The notes beneath the pieces were generated by a model. That model did not search any database and was not told the DNA's origin. It saw only the letters and a list, made by a program, of their open reading frames with translations. Positions 27,559 through 34,611 of a stretch of DNA of 34,678 nucleotides are shown here, piece after piece. Where the stretch lies: NCBI GenBank assembly GCA_021781615.1, contig JAJXWM010000016.1:1-34678 (forward strand), read 5' to 3'. Source of the DNA: Pseudomonadota bacterium. Its GTDB lineage: Bacteria > Pseudomonadota > Gammaproteobacteria > UBA9339. The position numbers were made by a program, and so were the translations under genes. Within the stretch, counting starts at the first letter, position 1; every line of letters begins with the position of its first letter.

Positions 27559-28401
27559 TTATCCTTCTTGTCGTTCTATAAACTTTTGCACTTGCAGAGA
27601 CTTGTCTCTAAACAAAACATAATCTTCTGCAAACTTTTTCATATCAGGATGCAAGCATATTGCTTGTCTAGCAAGCTTTGATATAGTGGAATAAGTCTGT
27701 ACTAACGATTCTATCGGTGTATCCGGTCTAATATTTTTTAAGTTGTCAAGCAAATATTCCTTAATAGAATCATACGTCAAATAAAATTGATAATGAATCT
27801 CAAAATCCTGGTATGTTTTACTGCCACCAAAACAAAAACCTACAAAACAAGACCCTTTATCTTGTTCGGAATAAAGTAATGGGGAATATATGCGAACTGT
27901 ATGTGTATTCAATACTTCACCAACGTTACCTAATGCGATTTTAAGAGATTCAAGAAGGACTCTGTCTACAATACATTCGGCTTCTTTTATAACTTCCCAA
28001 AAATCAGCAATGGTTTTTTGTTCTAATATATTCACTTTAGTAATAGTACATTCCACAATCTTATTTATTTTTATAATTTTTGAATCAATATCTAGAGAGG
28101 TTTTTTCTTCAATTTCTTTAATATCCTTGACGGCCTGTCTTTCCAAATTATTAATATCTTCGACGGTCCGTCTTTCCAGATCATCTGCATGCTGTAAATG
28201 CTTTGTCACCATGGCATTGCTTTTATCAAGCGTGTAGTCAATTATTCGACGACCATGTTCGAGCACGCCATGCATTTTATAGACTGCATTGTCTATGTCA
28301 TCATCAAGACCTAAAAGATCACCAAAAAGCCACCCAGCACTAGCGCAATTTGTTCCGAAAAGTAGCAATACTGCACCTGTAAGAATTACGAAGCGTTTCA
28401 T
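27559..28401 (-). CDS. Secreted helical protein of unknown function (A1)
   Basis: The protein has 280 residues from the ATG at 28401, preceded by GGAGG at ideal spacing. An upstream TTG start at 28458 is open but lacks a site and would add a basic KKKK segment. A signal peptide ends ASAG. Residues about 45-160 are strongly helical and likely coiled coil (LERRTVEDINNLERQAVKDIKEIEEK). The C-terminal part has CFVGFCFGG and the segment TYSTISKLARQAICLHPDMKKF that is duplicated in the A2 remnant. No known family. It forms an operon with B1. Confidence 0.78.
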   Translation of the reverse strand: MKRFVILTGAVLLLFGTNCASAGWLFGDLLGLDDDIDNAVYKMHGVLEHGRRIIDYTLDKSNAMVTKHLQHADDLERRTVEDINNLERQAVKDIKEIEEKTSLDIDSKIIKINKIVECTITKVNILEQKTIADFWEVIKEAECIVDRVLLESLKIALGNVGEVLNTHTVRIYSPLLYSEQDKGSCFVGFCFGGSKTYQDFEIHYQFYLTYDSIKEYLLDNLKNIRPDTPIESLVQTYSTISKLARQAICLHPDMKKFAEDYVLFRDKSLQVQKFIERQEG

Positions 28402-28554
28402 TAAATCCTCCACAACCACCTTTTTCTTTTTTCCAGTACCGCACCATTTTCTGATCAACCCAAGAACTCAAAAAGTAAAAGTAACGTATTCTAAAAACAA
28501 GTGAATTTTAACATTCTAAATAAATATTAACAAATGTTTCTTTGCGGTGTGTTG

Positions 28555-28599
28555 GTAACATGCCAGTTGTCCGGTTTAAGTAACACGCGAGTTGTCCGA
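28555..28599. repeat. Two 20-bp direct repeats, 25-bp period
   Basis: GTAACATGCCAGTTGTCCGG at 28555-28574 and GTAACACGCGAGTTGTCCGA at 28580-28599 match at 17 of 20 positions. Closely spaced repeats of this size resemble the multiple transposase-binding sites at the ends of IS21-like elements. No transposase gene is present. Confidence 0.6.
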
Positions 28600-28610
28600 T
28601 TTTGATAAGG

Positions 28611-28680
28611 TAACTCAGAGTCAAATCCCAACAACTAACAACGAAACGATTTTCATTGTTAGTTGTTGGGATTTGCCCCC
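28611..28680. repeat. Hairpin repeat, copy 2
   Basis: This copy matches 26586-26656, including the TAACTCAG start, both arms and the 14-base loop. One arm is changed at its end: the right arm reads ATTTGCCCC where copy 1 has ATTTGACCCC. The stem stays near 20 bp. Confidence 0.9.
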
Positions 28681-29037
28681 CCCCTTTTTCCATGGCGGAC
28701 TTGACCCCGGTTCCTTGGTTTATATCTCCTTCCTCTTGGTTTAATATTTCTGGAAGTGCTTCACTATTGTGAACATTATCACCAGTTAACACACAGGCTT
28801 CAAAAGCATACAGGGACGAATCCGCTTGACAACCGACAGCGATGTTATTTTTGATTTAATAATATTAATTAAATTGATTATGCCTTGATAATAAAAAAGC
28901 TGTAAGTTTCTAGTCTGTTAATGTGACATACTATTTGGCTGGTTGTCGGACTCGACCCTGTATACTTTTGCGTAGCAATGGTAGGACCAGAGAGTCAGGC
29001 ATTTTTAAAACTTTTTTAGAGCAAATAATAAAATTAG

Positions 29038-29046
29038 TGTTATAAT
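29038..29046 (+). promoter_or_regulatory. Extended -10 promoter element for the barrel-protein gene
   Basis: TGTTATAAT is a perfect TGnTATAAT extended -10. No clear -35 lies upstream. It would give a leader of about 80 bases before the ATG at 29133. Confidence 0.5.
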
Positions 29047-29132
29047 CGGGAGGTATGCAATAATATATAATGGAATTAGTTATTATAATAAATAATAAAG
29101 GGGTATTAGATAATAATAATTGAGTTGGTAAA

Positions 29133-31283
29133 ATGACATTAGTAGTTGCTACGAAAGTTGTCAGTATAAAAGCGCGATTAGCCGTTATTATTGCTTCTGT
29201 GTTTTTGTTCGACTGCGTGCAAGCGCAAGAGGAAGTGCTGCCGCAGCAACAATTACAAACACAGCCATCAACACAACCACAGATACAGATAGCACAGCCA
29301 CAAGTGCAAGTAACACAACAACCGCTGGTACAGGTACAAACGGTGCCGCCGCAAGTACAGCAGGGACAAGTAATCCAACCACCGCAACAAGCACAACCGC
29401 AATCACAGATACAAGTTGTACAACCCCAGCAGTCATTACCCCAAATAGCCCAGACGATAAAGCAACCAACAATGGTGCAAGTGCAGTCGCAACCCCAACC
29501 ACAAGCTCAAGTCCAGTCTTCACCCCAACAAACACAAACGCAATCTCAACCACAAAACATTCAGATATCAGCACCAGGACAACCACAAGCACAAATACAA
29601 ATTGTACAACCCCAACGGCCATTACCCCAAATAACCCAGACAACAAAGGAACCAACGCAACCTCAACCACAAGCCCAAATCCAGTCTTCAGCACCGGAGG
29701 TGCAAACACAAGCTCAACCGCAAGTTATGCAGATACCAGAGCCAGTACAACCAGAGCAGCCATTACCCCAAATAACCCAAACGACAAAGGAACCAACGCA
29801 ACCTCAACTACAAGCCCAAGTCCAGTCTTCACCACCGGAAGTGCAAATACAATCTCAACCGCAAGTTATGCAGATACCAGCGCAACCACAAACAATAGTT
29901 CAGATGCAACCACAGTCTCAACCACAAACACAGACAATAGTACAGGTGCAATCTCAACCGCCTCAGCCGCAGTTGCAAACACAACCCCAAGGTGGGCAAT
30001 CGCAAGTTCAAGTAGTGCAGGTGCAGGTACAACCTTGTGCAACACAATCATGTAATGTTTGTAAACCTGCCGAAGTTATTCCACCCCCAGCTGTAAAAGT
30101 ATCTAAACCAGTCAAGCGGCGTCGAGATAAACTCAAGATTACTCCTGTCTGCTATCATCGTTGCGAAAAAGAGCCCATTGTCAGTAGGTCTCCTTGTTTA
30201 GAAAAAGAAAATAAATATCAATCTTATTTTGAAATAGGAGCTGGAGGCGTTGACTATAGTGATCAAAACGCAGAAATGATATCAAGTATTGAATTTTTTT
30301 CGCCTATTTTTGTACCATCTGAAAGTGAAATATTTTTTACCGACTTAAAAGTATTTGATAAATCTGGTAGCGAATTTATAGGTAGCGCTCAATTTGGTTA
30401 TCGTCGTCTTTTGTCGCATGAAAACAATCTAAATCAAATGCTAGGTGTCTCTGCTTCATTCAGTCGTATGCGAAGTAAACATCGAGAATATTTTAACCAA
30501 GTAGCTTTTGGTGGCGAATATTGGCTTAATGATTGGTTTGTAGGTGGAAATTTTTATCTGCCGATTGGCACCAAGAGAAAAATCTTCGAAGAAACTAGCA
30601 CCTATGGGTTATACGAAGAGGCAGTACGAGGAGGAGATGCTGAGATCGGATATGCCATTACAAACAATCTCATCGGATATATAGGAGGATTATACTTTAG
30701 TAATAGCGGTATAGACGCAATTAAGGGTGTTAGCGCCAGATTGGAGTACCTTTTTTATCGCAGTTCGGAAAGGAGATTTTTAGGGATATTTGATAATGCA
30801 AAATTAGTAGCCGGAGTGAAAAAAATTATAGCAAACGGAACTGTAGGATTTATTGAATTAAAGCTTGGTATCGGCCTTGGTCCATGTCCAAGAGTGAATT
30901 TATCTGCGTTTGAATCCCATATGGTTGATATGATTCGAAGAACGCCACAGATTGTAACCGGAGTAGGAGATCCACCGACACCAGCAAAGCCGCTTGTAGT
31001 GAATCCACCGGCACCAGCAGAGCCGCCTGTAGTGAATCCGCCGGCACCAGCAGAGCCGCTTGTAGTAAATTCACCGGGACCAGTAGAGCCCACTGTAGTG
31101 AGTCCAGCACCACCGGCAGGTAATCCACTGGTAGAAAGTGGTATTACGATGACCGGACGCTCAGTGTGTACTACATGCCCAGAACCCAAAACGAAAGTTG
31201 TTTATATCAAAGAGAAATGTAAAACTCCACCTTTGACCGGAAATAATATGTGTCCGATTGAAGCGGAACCTGAGGAATGGTGA
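29133..31283 (+). CDS. Gln/Pro-rich exported protein with inverse-autotransporter-like beta barrel
   Basis: This 716-residue protein starts with a signal peptide ending DCVQAQ. Residues about 33-300 are almost entirely Gln, Pro, Val, Ile and Thr. A short Cys segment follows (CATQSCNVCKP). Residues about 361-585 resemble the beta-barrel domain of intimin/invasin-type inverse autotransporters, with FFTDLKVF, QFGYRRLL, FNQVAFGGEYWLNDWFVGGN, YEEAVRGGDAEIGY and VSARLEYLF. Next comes ESHMVDMIRRTPQIVT, as after such barrels, then PPAPAEP-VVN repeats and a Cys-containing tail. Classical inverse autotransporters keep the barrel near the N-terminus and the passenger after it; here a long low-complexity region precedes the barrel. 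Likely an outer-membrane surface protein, first of three co-oriented genes. Confidence 0.8.
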   Translation: MTLVVATKVVSIKARLAVIIASVFLFDCVQAQEEVLPQQQLQTQPSTQPQIQIAQPQVQVTQQPLVQVQTVPPQVQQGQVIQPPQQAQPQSQIQVVQPQQSLPQIAQTIKQPTMVQVQSQPQPQAQVQSSPQQTQTQSQPQNIQISAPGQPQAQIQIVQPQRPLPQITQTTKEPTQPQPQAQIQSSAPEVQTQAQPQVMQIPEPVQPEQPLPQITQTTKEPTQPQLQAQVQSSPPEVQIQSQPQVMQIPAQPQTIVQMQPQSQPQTQTIVQVQSQPPQPQLQTQPQGGQSQVQVVQVQVQPCATQSCNVCKPAEVIPPPAVKVSKPVKRRRDKLKITPVCYHRCEKEPIVSRSPCLEKENKYQSYFEIGAGGVDYSDQNAEMISSIEFFSPIFVPSESEIFFTDLKVFDKSGSEFIGSAQFGYRRLLSHENNLNQMLGVSASFSRMRSKHREYFNQVAFGGEYWLNDWFVGGNFYLPIGTKRKIFEETSTYGLYEEAVRGGDAEIGYAITNNLIGYIGGLYFSNSGIDAIKGVSARLEYLFYRSSERRFLGIFDNAKLVAGVKKIIANGTVGFIELKLGIGLGPCPRVNLSAFESHMVDMIRRTPQIVTGVGDPPTPAKPLVVNPPAPAEPPVVNPPAPAEPLVVNSPGPVEPTVVSPAPPAGNPLVESGITMTGRSVCTTCPEPKTKVVYIKEKCKTPPLTGNNMCPIEAEPEEW
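29621..29902 (+). repeat. Two 141-bp in-frame direct repeats in the Gln/Pro-rich region
   Basis: The segment starting ATTACCCCAAATAACCCAGA at 29621 recurs at 29762 with few changes, a period of 141 bp or 47 codons. It encodes PLPQITQTTKEPTQPQ and the following SSAPEVQTQ or SSPPEVQIQ part. Surrounding sequence is made of shorter CAA/CCA-rich repeats. Confidence 0.8.
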
Positions 31284-31343
31284 TATAAGGTATAATCAAA
31301 ATAAAGTGAAAGTGATGATTTAAATACTTTGAGGACATAGAAT

Positions 31344-33167
31344 ATGCTTAAGAAATCTATCATTTTGTCAATTGTTGCTATACTTTTTCTGTTGTCCTCA
31401 ACCATTTTGTTTGCAGATAAAAAAAGCGATTTAGTGACCATTATACAACAAAATAATAAAATGACTTGTGGTGAAATATTGCTTGTAGAAAAAAAATTAG
31501 AGTTAGAAGATTTTCTTGGAGCGGTTATGAGTGCTGATATTCCAATATTAAAGCGAAGAGATTTTGTTGATTTGGCTTTGGAAAAAGGATTGAAACCAAA
31601 TGTATTGTTAGAGATGGTTATTAACAGATACTGGAAATATGCAGGTGATACGTATTCCATTTCTTTGCCAGAGTCGGATCAAGAGTACTACATAGAATTA
31701 GCTATAAGAAAAGGAGCAGATATTTCTGAGATTCATTTTGACCCTTCCAAAGCTAACCTTATTGAAGTTGATGTAGAAAAAATGTGTGAAAAGGAATATG
31801 GAGAAAAACCGTGCCCACCATCTTCTTGGTGGCCATTTTTTCTTGCTGTTGGTGGAGGAGCGGCAGCTGCGCAAGCTGTACATTATTATATAGGGCATCG
31901 ACAACAAAACCAGCAAGAGCCGCAGCAAGCAGGACAACAAGGAGCAGAAATGCAGCCAATGTTACATGCTTCTTCTCAACAACCGGCGTCAGGACAAGGA
32001 GTATCATCGAACCCATCTTCTCTAAACCAAAGGTTAATAGAGCAACAAACAAGCGAAACTGTATTGCCAGCTTCCTCTTCTCAAACGACAGCGCAACGGC
32101 CAGGGCAACAACAAGTAGCGCCGGGACAACAAGGATCGTCTCAAGCTTCGATTCCAAGACAAAGGCTAATAGATCAACAAACAAGCGAAACTGTATCGCC
32201 AGCCTCTTCTCAAGCGACAGCGCAACGGCCAGGGCAACAACAAGTAGCACCGGGACAACAAGGATCGTCTCAAGCTTCGATTCCAGAACAAAGGCTAATA
32301 GATCAACACATAAGCAAAACTTTATTGCCAGCTTCTCCCTCCCCTAAGCCGATGGCGCAAATACCATTGGTTGTGCCGGGATCTGATGGTTTGCTTGTAC
32401 CACCCTTCCAGCGCGGTCTTGATGTGTCCAGCACGGTGGTTAAAAAAGAAGAGGAAAATACCACGGAACTGTTACAGCCACCAATCCGACCGCTCGTAGG
32501 TTTTCCTACTACAAGTTCTTCTGCCGCACCACAAATAGCAGAGCAAAATAGCACGACGACATCAAAACGAGGGATGATTTTGCCAGGGCCGTTGTCACCA
32601 CAAAGACTAATAGATAGGGAAGTAAGGGTACCGCCATATAATGAAGCAGATGTGGAGAGAACGAGACAAGAACTTCATAAACGATCAAGGAGCAACTCTG
32701 ATTCAACAGGAAAAGTACCGTCAGGTTTGGTACCGGCGATACCGCGAGGGGCGATACCAGTGATGCTGCCTGTACCACCAGGTACTACACTAAGATTCGT
32801 ACCATCTTCTGATCGGGTTGCACCGCCACCTACTTTTGGTGGGGAGAGACAAGGAACTGTTGTAAGAGATCTAAAAGCACATGAACCTGTTGCTGTTGGT
32901 CCGTTTACAGCTGCGAGAACAGACGGTAATATTACTTTAGGATATAATACTAAAGACAGGGAAGCTGTTGAGGCGCACTTGCGAGAGGGAAAAGAAGGGA
33001 AGAAGGAGGAAACGAAAAAACAAGAAACTTCACCTCCTAGTTCAAGCTCGGACTCAACTGCATCAACCACTACAGAGAAGCCACCGAAAAAGCCAAGTGA
33101 GGCAAAGAAAGAAACTCTATCTCCTAGCTCAAGCTCGACAGTAACTGGTGCTCCAAAGAAACCATAA
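31344..33167 (+). CDS. Exported low-complexity protein with one internal membrane segment
   Basis: I do not recognise this 607-residue protein. A signal peptide covers about residues 1-24 (ending ILFAD). Residues 25-150 are a globular, mostly helical domain with cysteines in KMTCGE and EKMCEKEYGEKPC. A hydrophobic segment, SSWWPFFLAVGGGAAAAQAV, follows at about 158-178. The remaining 420 residues are rich in Gln, Ser, Pro and Thr, with about three repeats of 43-44 residues from residue 230 (RLIDQQTSETV...PGQQQVAPGQQGSSQASIP) and a Ser/Lys/Glu-rich tail. It starts 60 bases after the barrel-protein gene and ends 20 bases before the next, consistent with an operon. A cell-envelope or secreted role is likely. 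Confidence 0.72.
   Translation: MLKKSIILSIVAILFLLSSTILFADKKSDLVTIIQQNNKMTCGEILLVEKKLELEDFLGAVMSADIPILKRRDFVDLALEKGLKPNVLLEMVINRYWKYAGDTYSISLPESDQEYYIELAIRKGADISEIHFDPSKANLIEVDVEKMCEKEYGEKPCPPSSWWPFFLAVGGGAAAAQAVHYYIGHRQQNQQEPQQAGQQGAEMQPMLHASSQQPASGQGVSSNPSSLNQRLIEQQTSETVLPASSSQTTAQRPGQQQVAPGQQGSSQASIPRQRLIDQQTSETVSPASSQATAQRPGQQQVAPGQQGSSQASIPEQRLIDQHISKTLLPASPSPKPMAQIPLVVPGSDGLLVPPFQRGLDVSSTVVKKEEENTTELLQPPIRPLVGFPTTSSSAAPQIAEQNSTTTSKRGMILPGPLSPQRLIDREVRVPPYNEADVERTRQELHKRSRSNSDSTGKVPSGLVPAIPRGAIPVMLPVPPGTTLRFVPSSDRVAPPPTFGGERQGTVVRDLKAHEPVAVGPFTAARTDGNITLGYNTKDREAVEAHLREGKEGKKEETKKQETSPPSSSSDSTASTTTEKPPKKPSEAKKETLSPSSSSTVTGAPKKP
32031..32340 (+). repeat. Coding tandem repeats of about 130 bp
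   Basis: Units start at 32031, 32163 and 32292, so the periods are 132 and 129 bp. The first two are near identical over most of their length; the third is cut short after QHISKTLLPAS. An RLID motif recurs once more near 32608. Confidence 0.85.
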
Positions 33168-33187
33168 CAACAAAAAACAAAGTAAAA

Positions 33188-33685
33188 ATGATCTCGAAAA
33201 ACAATACAAACAAAAATTTTATAAATATCACAAGGCAGTTGATCAGTCTTATGCTTGTTAGTGGTATTATGTTGTCACTAAGTAATGTACGGGCAGAGCA
33301 ACAACAATTTTCTCAACCAGGAGTTCTGGTATCGATATCGCCAGAAAACATAAATGTAAATTTGGGCGGAGGGGCTACTTCTATTTCTATTTCTGGGAAC
33401 GTTACTACTATTGCAATTGCTGCACCCACTCCCGTAGCATTACCAGTAAATGCGCCACAAAAAAAAGAGGGACCAGCAGCAGAATCAAGATGGTCGTCGT
33501 GGATTTCATTTTCAGAATTAGTAAAGGCTGGAGCAGTTTTTGGCGGGATTGGTACCATAGCGACTGTTGGTATATATACATTGTACCAAAATCGCAGCCA
33601 TCCTGTTGTGGCCAAAATATTCACAGTGCTTATGGGACCAGTAGACGCAGTAAAGCGATTTTGGCAAAATAAGCTATCAAAATGA
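33188..33685 (+). CDS. Small exported membrane-anchored protein of unknown function
   Basis: I do not recognise this 165-residue protein. A long signal-like segment with a basic N-region (MISKNNTNKNFINITRQ) precedes a hydrophobic core ending SNVRAEQQQ. The middle has a Val/Ile/Ser/Gly-rich run (VNLGGGATSISISGNVTTIAIAA) that may form beta structure. A hydrophobic helix at about residues 112-135 (ELVKAGAVFGGIGTIATVGIY) is followed by a basic tail. It lies 20 bases after the 607-residue protein gene, whose product also has a single internal hydrophobic segment. Confidence 0.7.
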   Translation: MISKNNTNKNFINITRQLISLMLVSGIMLSLSNVRAEQQQFSQPGVLVSISPENINVNLGGGATSISISGNVTTIAIAAPTPVALPVNAPQKKEGPAAESRWSSWISFSELVKAGAVFGGIGTIATVGIYTLYQNRSHPVVAKIFTVLMGPVDAVKRFWQNKLSK

Positions 33686-33694
33686 GGTGTCAAT

Positions 33695-33850
33695 TCACAT
33701 CGCGGACTTGATCACATTTGTACTATGGGCGGCATGATATGAAGTGAAAGGAGGATAGATTTCAGAGGCGAATTTAATAGCAACATGGTCTGCATAAGAG
33801 GCCATGCTGATTAAAAGTAGCCCTGCAGTTACGATATTTATATACTTCAT
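33695..33850 (-). pseudogene. N-terminal remnant of a periplasmic solute-binding protein
   Basis: This 51-codon open frame starts at ATG 33850 with GGGAG upstream. It encodes a signal peptide (MKYINIVTAGLLLISMASYA) and then IKFASEIYPPFTSY, which resembles the first strand of amino-acid-type ABC transporter binding proteins. It then stops after VIKSAM, inside a CGCGGACTTGA motif shared with repeat debris near 28695. About 200 residues of the usual protein are missing. Confidence 0.6.
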
Positions 33851-33935
33851 AATGCACTCCCAATTGGGTAACCTCCTTTACCCTTAATAACTCATCCAAA
33901 ATTTGTTATTATTATAAATGTTTTTTATTAAGGAT

Positions 33936-34031
33936 CTGTTGAAAATTTTTATAAAAACAACAAATGTAGCTTATTGTTTTTATTAGATTCCCGCTTTCGC
34001 GGGAATGACGAAAATAGGCGGGTTTCAACAG
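33936..34031. repeat. MITE-like segment with internal palindrome
   Basis: CTGTTGAAA at 33936-33944 is inverted at 34023-34031 (TTTCAACAG), bounding 96 bp. Inside, ATTCCCGC (33987-33994) and GCGGGAAT (33999-34006) form an 8-bp palindrome around TTTC, a type of GC-rich palindrome often dispersed in AT-rich intracellular genomes. It has no coding capacity. With its flanks it accounts for most of 33851-34151, where I see no gene. Confidence 0.65.
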
Positions 34032-34151
34032 CCCCATTAACTATGCTAATAGCTGTGTATAGCGATGTGGAATAATTGTTAATGTTACGCCGCTTGAGCC
34101 AGAATGGTAAGGGCATGTTACTTTGAAATTTTCTAATACTGGGCCCGTTAG

Positions 34152-34511
34152 GTGTGTTACAGTGATCAAATTACATTTATTAAACTGGTGTGGTGGTATG
34201 ATTCTGGATATCCTGAAGCGGGGAAAAAGCACTGGTTACAGGCTACGGGATAGGCGGAAAACAATTAGTTAGCAGCTTTAAAAAACGGAGATAAGCCGGA
34301 ACAAGCTCGAGAAATGCTACCGCATGCTATTAAAGTCGAGATTGTTATGACTGCAAATATGCGGGAGTGGCGCCACATTTTTGATATGCGGTGTTCAAAA
34401 AAAGCGCATCCACAAATGCGAATTTTAATGTTGGATTGTTTAAAGGGCTTTGCCAAAGAAATTCCGATTGTGTTTGATGATTTGATAGCAAAGTTCAGTG
34501 GGAATAGTTAG
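34152..34511 (+). pseudogene. thyX: Degraded thyX (flavin-dependent thymidylate synthase), 3' part
   Basis: ThyX methylates dUMP using FAD and folate. From 34269 the frame encodes ALKNGDKPEQAREMLPHA, then VEIVMTANMREWRHIFDMRC and AHPQMRILML, the conserved C-terminal half of ThyX. Upstream in the same frame, TFIKLVWWYDSGYPEAGKKHWLQATG also fits, but TAG codons at 34251-34253 and 34266-34268 interrupt it, and another TAG at 34149 marks the limit. The 5' half with the RHRxxS signature is absent and is replaced by repeat-rich sequence. The gene therefore appears dead. An internal ATG at 34314 could give only a 65-residue fragment. Confidence 0.85.
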
Positions 34512-34539
34512 GTAGAATGTAGCTCTATCAGGTTCGAAA

Positions 34540-34570
34540 AGATTAATATATTCTTGGAAGATATTAATCT
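34540..34570. promoter_or_regulatory. Perfect 10-bp inverted repeat upstream of the last gene
   Basis: AGATTAATAT (34540-34549) and ATATTAATCT (34561-34570) are exact inverted repeats with an 11-base spacer, 41 bases before the ATG at 34612. It could be an operator or a leader hairpin; as a hairpin it also could end a transcript from the thyX remnant, though no T-run follows directly. Confidence 0.5.
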
Positions 34571-34611
34571 AAGTAGAGGATGTTTTTTGATATGAATATA
34601 GGAGGTTATTT

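Larger units (their letters stand above)
28402..29132. other. Mobile-element debris and promoter region between divergent genes
   Basis: This 731-base stretch has no gene I can support. It holds two 20-bp direct repeats (28555-28599), the second hairpin repeat (28611-28680), a CGGACTTGACCCC motif (28696-28708), a related GGACTCGACCCTGTA motif near 28949, and the promoter region of the plus-strand gene at 29133. A 94-codon open frame at 28508-28792 is made of these repeats. Confidence 0.6.

Noticed and set aside
26585-28680. CRISPR-like array from repeated palindromes
   Set aside because: There are only two copies about 2 kb apart with genes between, no regular spacers and no cas genes.
28508-28792. 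Minus-strand 94-codon open frame
   Set aside because: Its sequence is that of the hairpin repeat and the 20-bp end repeats, so it is element debris with no independent coding evidence.
29188-29709. Minus-strand 173-codon hydrophobic open frame
   Set aside because: It is the complement of the CAA/CCA-rich repeats of the barrel-protein gene; low-complexity repeats keep several frames open.
31811-32347. Second plus-strand open frame in the 607-residue protein gene
   Set aside because: It results from repeated codons of the real gene read out of frame, without signal, start site or family.
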